From: Francisella adeliensis
GTDB taxonomy: Bacteria; Pseudomonadota; Gammaproteobacteria; Francisellales; Francisellaceae
Length of the DNA: 64,000 nt
Direction of reading: 5' to 3'
Assembly: GCF_003290445.1 (NCBI RefSeq)
Contig: NZ_CP021781.1
Coordinates: 1,364,001 to 1,428,000 of the forward strand
Part shown: piece after piece, positions 43,068-52,923 of the stretch
Position numbering within the stretch: the stretch's first letter is position 1
Layout: every line of letters begins with the position of its first letter
Translations under genes and position numbers: made by a program
The notes under the pieces: generated by a model
Databases searched by the model: none
Told to the model about the DNA's origin: nothing
Seen by the model: only the letters and a program-made list of their open reading frames with translations

Positions 43068-44864
43068 ATGAAACTTAACAAAATAACAGTACTAACAGGT
43101 TTAGCAATGTTAGCTTCAACCCAAGCGTTTTCTCACGGCTATGTTGAAAGCCCAGAATCAAGAAACTTTATGTGTAAACAAGGTAACAATACCGACTGCG
43201 GTAGATCAAGGTATGAACCACAGTCAGTGGAGGCTGCTGACTTCCAGTTCAATAGTAGTACAGGTGAACCTCTTTCTTTACTAAACAACAATATAGGGAG
43301 TGCTGGTGTAACAGGTTTTGAAGCCCTTGATGAACAAGAACAGTCTCGTTGGGCTAAAACAGCTGTTAGGCCTGGAGAACCTCTTGATATAAAATGGCAA
43401 TTTACTGCAAACCATAAATCAAAAACTTTTGATTTCTATATTACTAAGCCTAATTGGGACCCAGATAAACTATTAACGAGAGATAGTTTTGAAAGTACTC
43501 CTCTTAACTGTTACAACCCTCAGCCAGCATGGGTAGCTCCAAACCAACCACCGATGGATGGATTAACATTTACTTGCACAATGCCCCAAAGAGCAGGATA
43601 TCAAGTAATTATGGCTGTGTGGGATGTTGATGATACCGCGGCTAGCTTCTACAACCTAATTGATCTTGATTTCACGAACGATGTGCCTGCAGGCACTATA
43701 ATAAAACCTGATGGATCATCTTCTGGGGATACTGACAGCAGTGACACCCCAATCTATGACTCTAGTAAAACATATAGAGATAGTGGAATTCGCGTAGTCT
43801 ATGAAGGTAGTATTTATGAGTCTAAATGGTACGTAAACCCTGGTCAAGAACCTGGTGAATTATATGGTCCATGGAAGTTAATTGGCAAGGATGAAAATAA
43901 CTCACCCGTAAACCCTAATGACAATTATCCAGATCAAATTGGTCAGCTAAATATTAACCCTGATTCTTTTTCTGCGGGTGATAAAATTGGATTATTCATA
44001 TTTCCAGACTCACAACAAGAATATGAACTAATGACTGTTGAGAAAGGTATGACTAGTGCTGATATTATAAATATTTTGACCAATAAAATTAATGAACTTA
44101 GCAAATCCAAGTTTAATGAGAAATTTATGGCTGGTATTAAAAGTACTAGCGGCAGCATTGCTAATAGCAGTGATGACCTAAAAATATACCAAACAGCTAA
44201 CAAACCATTTACTGAAATAGGCATAACTCATCAATTAGCCGATCATAACCTAAAAAACATGCTTCATTTAATGGATCTTAAAGAAACGTATACTACTGAT
44301 AGGAATGGGGATTTAAACTTAAATGCGAAAATAATGTCTCACGGCTCTAAAGAAACAAATGTTTCTGTAGTATTACAAAATAAAAATGGTGAAGCTGTTA
44401 AACGTCAAAATAATATAATGATAGAACCTATGGCAACATATGACTTAGCTTGGAAGATTGAAAACTTACCTGTAGGCCAATATAAACTAATCTTCTCTAG
44501 TGAAATGACTGGTGCAGAAGCATGGCAAAAAGCTCTTGATATTAATGTTGAAGGAAATGACAGTGATGATACAAATACTGGTGCTGATAAAAATGCTAGT
44601 GTAGATATCTCATCAAACATACCTTTCTATCAAGTTAATAAAAATGACACTGTAACACCTCGAAGCTGGTATGCAGACTTAGGTACAATAAACTTTGGTA
44701 ATGAACAAGTTAGAATCATGCCTTGGTCTAAAGCTAGTCAAGCTAGTGGCAATAGTACCTCAGATTATGTTAATTGCCCTAAACCTTCAAATGGTCAAGA
44801 TGACATTACATACATAGTATCTGGTAATTTAAACAGTGTTACATGTAAAATAAAAGATAACTAA
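43068..44864 (+). CDS. Secreted chitin-active lytic polysaccharide monooxygenase (AA10) with CBM
   Basis: A 598-residue exported protein. The signal peptide ends at ...QAFS, leaving His23 as mature residue 1, one ligand of the copper brace; the second His is near 116 in QFTANHKSK. The AA10 catalytic domain (23-200) is followed by a chitin-binding module of the CBM5/12 type (about 228-274, with KTYRDSGIRVVYEGSIYESKW), then two further domains like the GbpA middle domains, and a short disulfide-containing C-terminus. It helps break crystalline chitin and adhesion to chitin is possible. The gene stands alone. Confidence 0.88.
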   Translation: MKLNKITVLTGLAMLASTQAFSHGYVESPESRNFMCKQGNNTDCGRSRYEPQSVEAADFQFNSSTGEPLSLLNNNIGSAGVTGFEALDEQEQSRWAKTAVRPGEPLDIKWQFTANHKSKTFDFYITKPNWDPDKLLTRDSFESTPLNCYNPQPAWVAPNQPPMDGLTFTCTMPQRAGYQVIMAVWDVDDTAASFYNLIDLDFTNDVPAGTIIKPDGSSSGDTDSSDTPIYDSSKTYRDSGIRVVYEGSIYESKWYVNPGQEPGELYGPWKLIGKDENNSPVNPNDNYPDQIGQLNINPDSFSAGDKIGLFIFPDSQQEYELMTVEKGMTSADIINILTNKINELSKSKFNEKFMAGIKSTSGSIANSSDDLKIYQTANKPFTEIGITHQLADHNLKNMLHLMDLKETYTTDRNGDLNLNAKIMSHGSKETNVSVVLQNKNGEAVKRQNNIMIEPMATYDLAWKIENLPVGQYKLIFSSEMTGAEAWQKALDINVEGNDSDDTNTGADKNASVDISSNIPFYQVNKNDTVTPRSWYADLGTINFGNEQVRIMPWSKASQASGNSTSDYVNCPKPSNGQDDITYIVSGNLNSVTCKIKDN

Positions 44865-44901
44865 AATTATAAAAAAGGTCCTTCTTAAATATTTTTTAAA
44901 C

Positions 44902-45213
44902 TTAATCTTTATCAAAATCCTTTCTATAAGCAACATGCATAAAAGCTAAGGAAGGGTTAGTATTATATAACCCTTGATAAGCATTCATTTTTGCATGGCA
45001 CTTATTGTTATATTTTTCGTTACAGATTTTTAAGTAATATTCACAAAAGCCTTTGGTAATCTTTGTATGCGTTTCATATTCTATTCCTTTTTTAGGATTA
45101 TAAACTTTACAAAAATTAACATACTCCTCTGCTTGAGCAGTATTAGCACAAAAGGTAAATAAACAAGTTATTAGTGCTGTATTTTTTTTATGAAATAATC
45201 TTTTTATAATCAT
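44902..45213 (-). CDS. Small secreted protein of unknown function, cysteine-containing
   Basis: A 103-residue frame with a basic start, a hydrophobic stretch and a likely signal cleavage after ANTAQA (about residue 28). The mature part of about 75 residues has several cysteines (FCKVY, GFCEYYLKICNEKY, KCHAK) that could make two disulfides. No known family recognised. Its first 26 bases overlap the 3' end of gcvH in another frame, so translation could be coupled, or the start may be later but no ATG is near. Confidence 0.65.
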   Translation of the reverse strand: MIIKRLFHKKNTALITCLFTFCANTAQAEEYVNFCKVYNPKKGIEYETHTKITKGFCEYYLKICNEKYNNKCHAKMNAYQGLYNTNPSLAFMHVAYRKDFDKD

Positions 45214-45568
45214 CAGCTTTAATCAACGTAGCTAGCTCTTCTTTATTTGCTATTTTAATCTCAAAAAGCCAACCACTCTCATAACAAGATTGGTTTATAA
45301 GTTTAGGATTAGTTTCAAGCTGATCGTTTACTGCAGTAATTTCTCCTGCTAATGGAGTATAAATATCTGATGCTGTTTTTACTGACTCAACTACACATAC
45401 TTCATCTTCTTTTGAATAAGCTTGACCAATTTTTGGCAAATCAACAAAAACAATCTCTCCAAATTCATTTTGAGAGTAATCATCAATACCAATTCTTGCA
45501 TGATCGCCCTTTACGGAGACCCATTCGTTAGTTTCTGTGTACAAACAATCTTGATTAATTTTAGACAT
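45188..45568 (-). CDS. gcvH: Glycine cleavage system H protein
   Basis: A 126-residue lipoyl carrier. The lipoylation motif VESVKTASDIY places the modified lysine at residue 64, in the normal beta hairpin; FGEIVFVDLPKIGQ is the preceding strand pair. It shuttles the aminomethyl group between GcvP, GcvT and Lpd. No gcvT or gcvP is in the window, so this is a solitary gcvH, perhaps serving lipoyl-transfer or a second copy of the system. Confidence 0.93.
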   Translation of the reverse strand: MSKINQDCLYTETNEWVSVKGDHARIGIDDYSQNEFGEIVFVDLPKIGQAYSKEDEVCVVESVKTASDIYTPLAGEITAVNDQLETNPKLINQSCYESGWLFEIKIANKEELATLIKADDYKKIIS

Positions 45569-45664
45569 ATAAAATTCCTAAATAGTAATTTCTAATAAGC
45601 TCATAGATAATAGCACAAAAATCCTTTAAAATTAATTTGCTATAACCTCTAATTGATAAAAAAT

Positions 45665-46777
45665 ATGGATTTGAAAAATACAAATATTATTGTAACAGCT
45701 GGCGGAACTGGAGGGCATATCTACCCTGCTATAGCAATAGCTGAACTACTAGCAGAAAATGGTGCGACCGTTACTTGGGTTGGAACTCCAAATAGCATGG
45801 AGGCTAAGATTGTCCCTAAAAAATTTAATATTCAATACATAAAATCCTCAGGTATAAGAAACAAAGGTTTAGCAAAGAAGATTATTTTCCCTATAAAATT
45901 AGCATTAAATACTCTTGAAGCTCGTTCAATGCTTAAGAAAATGAAAGTTGACTTAGTGATTGGCTTTGGTGGGTTTGCATCTGGTCCTATTTGCCTAGCA
46001 GCAAAGTCAAAAGGTATTCCTATTATAATCCATGAACAAAATGCAAAAATTGGTTTAACCAATAGAGTATTAGCAAAACTAGCTTCTAGAATATGCCTAG
46101 CTTTTGATATTGATGACATTCAAAATCACTTCACAGAAAAACAACTAAAAAAAACTAGAATTGTTGGCAATCCAGTAAGAAAAGATATAGTAGCATTAAA
46201 CAAAGAAACTAAAGAATTTAGTAATGAGCTAAAGCTATTAATATTAGGTGGTAGCCAAGGAGCTAAAGTAATTAATGACATAATACCTGAACTTATTGTT
46301 AAAGCTACTGATGAAGGAATAAGTATTAAAGTTTGGCATCAAACAGGCGCATTAACCTTTGATAAAACAAAAGAAAAGTACCAAGAAATTTCAGACTCAA
46401 ATATAAAAGAGATATCACCATTTATCGAAAATATAGCTGAAGCTTATAGGTGGGCTGACTTAATAATTTGTAGAGCTGGTGCTTTGACAGTTTCAGAAAG
46501 TGCTATAGCTGGAATACCTGCAATCTATATCCCACTACCAATAGCTGCGGATAATCACCAGTTTTTCAACGCTCAAAATATTGTGAAACACGATGCTAGT
46601 TTTTGTTTAGAACAAAACGAAATGGGTGTTAATAACCTACTTGATATAATTAATCCTTTAGTAAAAGATACGAACAAACTAGCTACTCTTTCGAATAATG
46701 CAAAAAAAGCATTGAAAAATGATGCTAGTGAACAGATATTAAATAGTATATATGAAGTGCTTAAACAAAAGTCTTAA
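45665..46777 (+). CDS. murG: UDP-GlcNAc:lipid-I N-acetylglucosaminyltransferase
   Basis: A 370-residue GT-B glycosyltransferase that makes lipid II at the inner membrane. Motifs [11 protein letters not shown] (near residues 11-21), GFGGFASGP and the C-terminal [11 protein letters not shown] and [11 protein letters not shown] are intact. Start at 45665 (ATG GAT TTG) is used; a TTG four codons upstream is the alternative. It is not in a division-cell wall cluster here, and ybaB follows after 21 bases. Confidence 0.95.
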   Translation: MDLKNTNIIVTAGGTGGHIYPAIAIAELLAENGATVTWVGTPNSMEAKIVPKKFNIQYIKSSGIRNKGLAKKIIFPIKLALNTLEARSMLKKMKVDLVIGFGGFASGPICLAAKSKGIPIIIHEQNAKIGLTNRVLAKLASRICLAFDIDDIQNHFTEKQLKKTRIVGNPVRKDIVALNKETKEFSNELKLLILGGSQGAKVINDIIPELIVKATDEGISIKVWHQTGALTFDKTKEKYQEISDSNIKEISPFIENIAEAYRWADLIICRAGALTVSESAIAGIPAIYIPLPIAADNHQFFNAQNIVKHDASFCLEQNEMGVNNLLDIINPLVKDTNKLATLSNNAKKALKNDASEQILNSIYEVLKQKS

Positions 46778-46798
46778 ATAAAAAACAAGGATTAAACA

Positions 46799-47131
46799 AT
46801 GAATTTTGATATGTCTAAATTGATGCAACAAGCTCAAAAAATGCAAGAACAAATGAAACAAGCTCAAGAACAAAAAGATAGCTTAGAAGTTACTGGTGAA
46901 GCTGGTGCTGGACTAGTTAAAATTACGATGACTGGTAAATATGACGTGAAATCTGTAAACATCGATGATTCTTTAATGAGTGAAGATAAAGAAATGCTAG
47001 AAGACTTAATAGCTGCTGCTGTAAATGGTGCAGTTAAAAAAGTAGAGGAAAACACATCTTCTCCAGATATGAAGAAAATGGCTGAAGAAGCAGGTATAAA
47101 CTTACCTGATGGCGTTAAATTTCCGTTTTAA
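46799..47131 (+). CDS. YbaB/EbfC-family nucleoid-associated protein
   Basis: A 110-residue DNA-binding protein with a helical N-terminal rich in Gln/Met (KLMQQAQKMQEQMKQAQEQ) and a conserved AGAGLVKITMTGKYDVKSV core. These proteins bind DNA as dimers. It stands one base before the recR start, the usual ybaB-recR pairing. Confidence 0.95.
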   Translation: MNFDMSKLMQQAQKMQEQMKQAQEQKDSLEVTGEAGAGLVKITMTGKYDVKSVNIDDSLMSEDKEMLEDLIAAAVNGAVKKVEENTSSPDMKKMAEEAGINLPDGVKFPF

Positions 47132-47132
47132 A

Positions 47133-47732
47133 ATGAGTATAGTTTTTTCACCAAAAATTACAGCTGTAGTTGAATCATTAAGAAAGCTACCTACTATCGG
47201 CAAAAAGTCCTCTCAAAGGCTTGCTTTACATCTTTTAGACAAATCTCCAGAAACTGCGATTGCATTAGCAAACTCACTTCTTGATGCAACCAAACATATT
47301 TCTAAATGTCGTGAATGCCAAGTTTTAACAGAAAAAGAAATCTGTGATATATGTAATAGTAATAGCCGAGATAATACAAGATTATGTATTATTGAAAATA
47401 TTCTTGATATGATTGCTATAGAGGATGCTGGAATATTCAAAGGCAAATATTTTGTATTAAACGGTAGAATATCCCCTCTTGATGGCATAGGCCCTAATGA
47501 GCTTAAATTAGATACTTTACAACAAATAATATCATCAAGAGATATAGATGAGGTTATATTAGCAATAAGCCCTACAGTTGAGGGTGAAACTACAGCTCAC
47601 TTTATATCACAAATGATTAGTAAAAATATTAAAATCTCAAGAATAGGTTTTGGTGTTCCATTTGGTGGAGAACTTGAATATCTTGACCAACAAACACTTC
47701 TTCACGCATTCAATGCTCGAACAAATGTATAA
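47133..47732 (+). CDS. recR: Recombination mediator RecR
   Basis: A 199-residue protein that with RecO/RecF loads RecA. In order: helix-hairpin-helix LRKLPTIGKKSSQRLALHLL (near 13-32), a four-cysteine zinc motif (CRECQVLTEKEICDIC), a Toprim domain (LCIIENILDMIAIEDAG), and the C-terminal SRIGFGVPFGGELEYLD. Start at 47133 is used; the frame upstream overlaps ybaB. Confidence 0.96.
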   Translation: MSIVFSPKITAVVESLRKLPTIGKKSSQRLALHLLDKSPETAIALANSLLDATKHISKCRECQVLTEKEICDICNSNSRDNTRLCIIENILDMIAIEDAGIFKGKYFVLNGRISPLDGIGPNELKLDTLQQIISSRDIDEVILAISPTVEGETTAHFISQMISKNIKISRIGFGVPFGGELEYLDQQTLLHAFNARTNV

Positions 47733-47760
47733 TTTTAGATATAGAACTTTTAAAAAGGAA

Positions 47761-49881
47761 TTATTTATTCAAAATCCTTTCTACACCTACACAAGTATCA
47801 AGCTTTCTAATCACGCGAAGTAATAAATATAACTCTCGCCTATTTCTAACAACAACTACTGCTGCTAACTTAGCAAGATCATTATCTACCATAATCATAT
47901 CAAAACTTCTAATATCGACACCCTCTCTTGCTAAGCTTGTCGTTATTTTTGCTATTGCTCCAGGTATGTTCTTTAAACTAATAGCAATTCGTGCTCTAAA
48001 GCTAGGTTCATCAGTAGCATTAACAAACCAATCAGCCGCTATCTTATTAACATTCTCAGATTTTAGTGAGGCATAAAGTTCGTTACAGCTACTTCTATGA
48101 ACCTCAACCACACTTTCAGCATTTGATATAGCAGTAATCTCATCATTTGGCAAAGGTAAACAGCAGTCAGCTATACGAGGGTCATCTCCATAGCGAATCT
48201 GCACCTTAGCAGACTCAGAATTATTATATGAATTCTGTACATCATTCACATATCTTGTAACAAAATCTATGAAATTATTTGGGTCTATCAAACTCAAACC
48301 TGTATCTAAATAAAAACGATTAATAGTCTCTATACCCTCATAGTTAAACAAAGCTCCATCGACAATTTCACTTGGAATATTTCTTAGCTCTATCCCTGCA
48401 AGCCTTAACTCACCCTCAACAATGTCTCTACCTCTTATATAATCAATATTCTTATATTGATCTTTCAGGAAGTCTTTAATAGCTGTTTTCGCCCTTCCAG
48501 TTTCAACAAATTTTAACCAAGAAGGATTTGGATCAGCTATAGCTGAAGTTATGATCTCAATATTATCACCTTGACTCAACCTGTGATTTAAAGGCACAGA
48601 TTTACGATTAACTTTCACACCTATACACTTATTACCAATATCTGTATGAATAAAATACGCAAAATCTATGCATGTGGAATTTTTAGGTAACTCAACAATT
48701 TCACCTTGTGGTGTAAATACAAAAACATCACTATTAAACATATCTGTTTTTACATTTTCTAGAAATTCTACGGAACTTGCAGTATAAACTTGTATGTCAG
48801 AAATTTTGTTAAGCCATCTTTGTATTGCCTTATCAGTCTTTTCTCCAATCTTATAGCTCCAATGTGCTGCAATACCATATTCTGCCTGCCTATCCATCTG
48901 CTCAGTTTTGATTTGTATCTCAAGAGGAATATTATAAGGACCTAGCACTACAGTATGGATAGATCTATAACCATTAGCTTTTGGTGTTGCTATGTAGTCT
49001 TTAAATCTTTGAGGCACTGGCTTATAAAGCTCATGTATTTTACCTAAAGCAACATAACAATCGATTCTTGATGGCACAATAACCTTATAAGCATACATAT
49101 CCATTATCTCTTCAAATGAAAGGCCTTTTTTCTTCATTTTATTATAGATACTATATAAGGTTTTTTTACGAGATTTGATATTGTCTTCAGTAACTAGCCC
49201 ATCCAACCTATCTACTAAGGATTGCTTAACTTCATAGAAAACTTTTTCCTTATTTTTTTCTACTTTTTTAACCTTTTCTTCAAGAATATGATATCTATAA
49301 GGGTATATACCCTCAAAGGCTAAGGTTTCAAGAGCTTCCTTTAAGGTATTTATACCTAACCTATGAGCAATAGGTGCAAACACATCAAGTGTTTCTTGAG
49401 AAACTCTACGCTTTTTCTCTGGTTTAAGAGGTGCCAGTGTTCGCATATTATGAAGTCTATCTGCAAGCTTGATAAATATCACTCGTACATCTTTAGTTAC
49501 AGACATAAGCATCTTACGAAAATTTTCAGCTTGTTGCTCGGCTCTATTTTTATGTCTAATTTGCGTAAGTTTGGTCACACCTTCAACGAGTTGAGATACC
49601 TTTTCACCAAACCTTTCTGTAATATCATCAGCCGTATATTCAGTATCCTCAACCACATCATGTAGTAATGCTGCTATTATAGTGTCAACATCCATTCTAA
49701 CATCAGCTAAAATACAGGCGACTTCTACAGGGTGTGTAAAATATGGCTCTCCTGAACTTCTCACCTGAGTTTCATGCGCATCTGCACCAAATATGAATGC
49801 CTTTGAAATTTTCAACCTTTCCTTTTCCGGAAGGTATTTTGAAATCAGTTTATTTAATTCATAAAAACAAAACATTATCAT
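47761..49881 (-). CDS. spoT: Bifunctional (p)ppGpp synthetase/hydrolase SpoT
   Basis: A 706-residue RSH protein. The N-terminal HD hydrolase is intact (HDVVED at 74-79), followed by the synthetase domain (about 230-350, with YRSIHTVVLGP), TGS (from about 395), and a C-terminal ACT domain. An intact HD motif favours SpoT rather than RelA; the synthetase part also looks intact. Controls the stringent response. Faces recR convergently and is left of the cap locus, the conserved order in Francisella. Confidence 0.93.
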   Translation of the reverse strand: MIMFCFYELNKLISKYLPEKERLKISKAFIFGADAHETQVRSSGEPYFTHPVEVACILADVRMDVDTIIAALLHDVVEDTEYTADDITERFGEKVSQLVEGVTKLTQIRHKNRAEQQAENFRKMLMSVTKDVRVIFIKLADRLHNMRTLAPLKPEKKRRVSQETLDVFAPIAHRLGINTLKEALETLAFEGIYPYRYHILEEKVKKVEKNKEKVFYEVKQSLVDRLDGLVTEDNIKSRKKTLYSIYNKMKKKGLSFEEIMDMYAYKVIVPSRIDCYVALGKIHELYKPVPQRFKDYIATPKANGYRSIHTVVLGPYNIPLEIQIKTEQMDRQAEYGIAAHWSYKIGEKTDKAIQRWLNKISDIQVYTASSVEFLENVKTDMFNSDVFVFTPQGEIVELPKNSTCIDFAYFIHTDIGNKCIGVKVNRKSVPLNHRLSQGDNIEIITSAIADPNPSWLKFVETGRAKTAIKDFLKDQYKNIDYIRGRDIVEGELRLAGIELRNIPSEIVDGALFNYEGIETINRFYLDTGLSLIDPNNFIDFVTRYVNDVQNSYNNSESAKVQIRYGDDPRIADCCLPLPNDEITAISNAESVVEVHRSSCNELYASLKSENVNKIAADWFVNATDEPSFRARIAISLKNIPGAIAKITTSLAREGVDIRSFDMIMVDNDLAKLAAVVVVRNRRELYLLLRVIRKLDTCVGVERILNK

Positions 49882-49937
49882 ACAAGAATATAGTGAATTT
49901 ACTTAATGATAAATTGATTTTTTTTGCAAAGCAATTA

Positions 49938-51119
49938 TTACTTGCGTTTAAAAGAAATTAGATATTTTCTTGAGATAGAAGCCATAAAGATAATTAATGA
50001 AATATCAATAATTAATAATACTATAGCTAGTTTGGTATTATAATTTTTTTGTGAGAATGCAGCACCTTGGCCTGGTTGGCTTACTGACGCTGGGTTATAT
50101 ATAAGGCCATACTTCTTAATTAAAGAAGACCCGATATCCCTAATATTAATAACAGGAACACCTTCTTTTAAGAAATTAACAGCCACAGATCGTACATTTT
50201 CATAACCTGTTGGCAACTTCTTAGTTACGCCAGAAGGGAAACTAGGAAGCTTAAGAACATTATTCTTCACACTTTTTTTACCACCTTTGCTATCATCAAC
50301 TGCTATAATTTTCGGCTGCTTTAAACCTATCGATGCCATGTTACCACCGACATTTACATATGCCTGTATCTTTTCATCACCAGCGGCTTTTTTATACATT
50401 TCCATCCTAGTTTTAATGGAAGATGTTGTTGAGTAATGATAAGGAACATTAATAGTTTCATAGCCATTTCTTTTTATCGCATCATTCATTTTTAAAATAG
50501 CTGCTGGAGTCATACCATAACCATTATCTCTTGATCCACCTAGAGTTATCCCTAAGACATCATAGCTAAACAAGCCTTCATTTACTAAATGCTTGTATAT
50601 ATCTGGCCATGTAAAGCTAGGTCTATTTGCACCAAACTGAGATGCTCCAACAGAAAATATAATTAGAGGTTTAAGCTCAAGTGTTTTAATAGCTGATAAC
50701 ATTGCAATATCTAAAGCTGGATAAGATCCTGTCTGCTGTACAGCGACAACATCTCCTTTCTTAAGTTTAAGTTCACTTAACCATTGAACAAAAATAGCGG
50801 CCATATTTGGATTAACAGATGATCTTTTTGCATATAAATCACCAGAATCTGTGGTTATCTCAGTCATAGAAAGACCAATAAGCCCAGTACAAGAAACATC
50901 CCCTATATCCTTACAAAGATATCCTTTTGACACAAAAAACTTCTTTGTTAGCTTAAAAGCTGTACTTGCGGTATTTGCAGCCTCAATCTTTTGATTATAG
51001 CCTTTAGTTTCAACCACAAGATTTTTCTCAACAATATACAACGATATAAGCATAAACACAGTAAGAAATAAAATTATGTAACGCGATAAAAACTTGCGGT
51101 GCCAGTATATAGATTTCAT
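49938..51119 (-). CDS. capA: Poly-gamma-glutamate system membrane protein (CapA position; PgsW-like)
   Basis: A 393-residue membrane protein with an N-terminal hydrophobic segment (about 12-28) and another near the C-terminus (about 366-384), so the middle is probably periplasmic. It fits the third gene of the Francisella capBCA locus and resembles PgsW-like members of poly-gamma-glutamate systems. It does not look like the phosphatase-type PgsA/CapA of Bacillus. Its precise function in export or anchoring is unknown. Two bases separate it from capC; the gene is read leftward with capB and capC. Confidence 0.8.
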   Translation of the reverse strand: MKSIYWHRKFLSRYIILFLTVFMLISLYIVEKNLVVETKGYNQKIEAANTASTAFKLTKKFFVSKGYLCKDIGDVSCTGLIGLSMTEITTDSGDLYAKRSSVNPNMAAIFVQWLSELKLKKGDVVAVQQTGSYPALDIAMLSAIKTLELKPLIIFSVGASQFGANRPSFTWPDIYKHLVNEGLFSYDVLGITLGGSRDNGYGMTPAAILKMNDAIKRNGYETINVPYHYSTTSSIKTRMEMYKKAAGDEKIQAYVNVGGNMASIGLKQPKIIAVDDSKGGKKSVKNNVLKLPSFPSGVTKKLPTGYENVRSVAVNFLKEGVPVINIRDIGSSLIKKYGLIYNPASVSQPGQGAAFSQKNYNTKLAIVLLIIDISLIIFMASISRKYLISFKRK

Positions 51120-51120
51120 A

Positions 51121-51585
51121 TTAAATTCCTACTATTTGTGGTCCGATTAAAACAATTAATAACAAGCGAATAACTATCGAAGCTATAAGTAAAGAGCCTA
51201 TAGTCTCTATTAAACCCTGCCTATCTATAGATAGCGCTATTAACCCTGGGATAATATAACCAATAACCTGTACTTGGTCAGAATAGAAACTTGATGTTAA
51301 ATGTTGCGCTAAAAAAGCATTACACAAAGTTCCTAGTATAAACGACAATAACACTGTTATAGCAATTCTTCTTCTGCCATAAATAATCATGAATTTTGAT
51401 AAAAGTCTTACTATAGCAAATATAACAATAGATATTATTAGTGTAACAATTACTCTATCAGGAGCGCCCATTTCTAATGCGAAATACCCTGGTACAACCA
51501 TACCACCTGTAGATAGTCCTAATAATGATACAAAAATCAACCCAACGATTAATCCTATACCTATCGAGAGCGTCAAAGGATCCAT
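51121..51585 (-). CDS. capC: Poly-gamma-glutamate biosynthesis membrane protein CapC/PgsC
   Basis: A 154-residue protein with four or five membrane segments; the GLSTGGMVVPGYFALEM segment (near 22-38) is the family signature. The ATG at 51583-51585 is chosen because AGGAGA lies seven bases upstream and the protein family starts here; the longer frame overlaps capB. In Bacillus, PgsB and PgsC together form the polymerase at the membrane. Confidence 0.9.
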   Translation of the reverse strand: MDPLTLSIGIGLIVGLIFVSLLGLSTGGMVVPGYFALEMGAPDRVIVTLIISIVIFAIVRLLSKFMIIYGRRRIAITVLLSFILGTLCNAFLAQHLTSSFYSDQVQVIGYIIPGLIALSIDRQGLIETIGSLLIASIVIRLLLIVLIGPQIVGI

Positions 51586-51601
51586 TTTTTCTCCTATTTT
51601 T

Positions 51602-52810
51602 TTATAAACTATTTTCTTGTTTATGACTTTCGTCACAAAAATCAACAAGTTCCATACCAATATCTTTGATATTACCAACACCTACCAATATATATGATTT
51701 GGCTGGTTGTACAGAAGCCATTTTCTCAAGTATTTCTATTGGTTTCATCCCTTCACAAACAACAGTTTGGGCCATATTTTTTTCCAATGATTTAGCGTAT
51801 TTTTTGTAGAACGAAACAAACACATCAGTACCTGTACCTATAAGCACAACTAAATCAGGTTTTTCCCAGGTTAAAATAGCTTCTGCAATTTGCTTAGATC
51901 TATCTTCTCTATCTGCACGACAATTCACTACTAATACTTTTTTATCACAACTTAGGTATTTTGTATAAAGTTTATCCCATAGCATCTTTGTAGATACTGG
52001 ATCATTAGCAGCAAAAGCATTTGCAAAATTGATTTGACTTTCATTTACAGTAAATGTGTACTCTGTCATAGCACCTGGATCTGGAGTAGCTGCCCACATA
52101 CCTTTTAACGCCACATCTCTGGGGATCCCCAAATCATCTGTAATTTTAAGAGCTAATGCAACATTTATCTTAAACTCTGAATAAACAAAATTATTAATCT
52201 CTTCATCAGAAACTAAATTAGCATCTTCTTCAGTTGCAGCAATAAGCTGAGTATTTCTATCTTTACAAGCATATTCAAAAAAATCCAAATGAATATCTTC
52301 AGCAGTAAAGTACTTAGAGTTTACAGGTACCGTTCCAGCAAGAGCTTTAGCGACATCTCTTTCTGTTGGACCCATAACATCTAAGTGATCTGGTCTAGCA
52401 TTTGTAAGTACACCATGAGTAGCTTTTATAAGTTTAAGCTCACATAAAGACTGTAATAATGGTTGGAGTGCCATACACTCTATAATTATAGCATCTGCCT
52501 TGGCTCTTCTTGCCTTAAACATAATTCTAACTTGCTCTGCAATATTGCTAAAGCCTATCCTAAAAACAGGCGTTTCTGAACCATCTATATCTATATATCG
52601 TGCTAGAGTCCCTGTGGTTTTTGCAACAGTTCTATAACCACCTGCTCTAACACCCGCGGCTATAAGTCTTGCAACACTGGATTTACCACGAGTTCCGTTA
52701 ACATGTATTCTTACAGGAATACTCTTAATACTTGTATTATGCACTATATTTTCTATTATCAAATATAGGCATAATATTATAAGAGCACCTAAAATCAGCC
52801 AAAAATCCAC
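51602..52810 (-). CDS. capB: Poly-gamma-glutamate synthase CapB/PgsB
   Basis: A 402-residue Mur-ligase-like ATP-dependent amide ligase anchored by a hydrophobic N-terminus (4-24). The ATP loop is NGTRGKSS (38-45), and LTNARPDHLDVMGPTERD is the second conserved block. It starts at GTG (52808-52810). It polymerises glutamate through the gamma-carboxyl in Bacillus; the product in Francisella is less certain. First gene of the capBCA operon; next gene begins 17 bases later. Confidence 0.92.
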   Translation of the reverse strand: MDFWLILGALIILCLYLIIENIVHNTSIKSIPVRIHVNGTRGKSSVARLIAAGVRAGGYRTVAKTTGTLARYIDIDGSETPVFRIGFSNIAEQVRIMFKARRAKADAIIIECMALQPLLQSLCELKLIKATHGVLTNARPDHLDVMGPTERDVAKALAGTVPVNSKYFTAEDIHLDFFEYACKDRNTQLIAATEEDANLVSDEEINNFVYSEFKINVALALKITDDLGIPRDVALKGMWAATPDPGAMTEYTFTVNESQINFANAFAANDPVSTKMLWDKLYTKYLSCDKKVLVVNCRADREDRSKQIAEAILTWEKPDLVVLIGTGTDVFVSFYKKYAKSLEKNMAQTVVCEGMKPIEILEKMASVQPAKSYILVGVGNIKDIGMELVDFCDESHKQENSL

Positions 52811-52923
52811 TAATCTTCCCTACAATATTTTAAGAATTAATTTCTAGTATAACATTTTTTTCAAATACTAAAGTATCAAAAAATAATTCAGACTATCAAA
52901 AAAAACATCTACTCACTATCTAT

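Noticed and set aside
51586-51681. Longer CapC start at 51681
   Set aside because: It runs into capB and lacks family similarity; a good ribosome site precedes the ATG at 51585.
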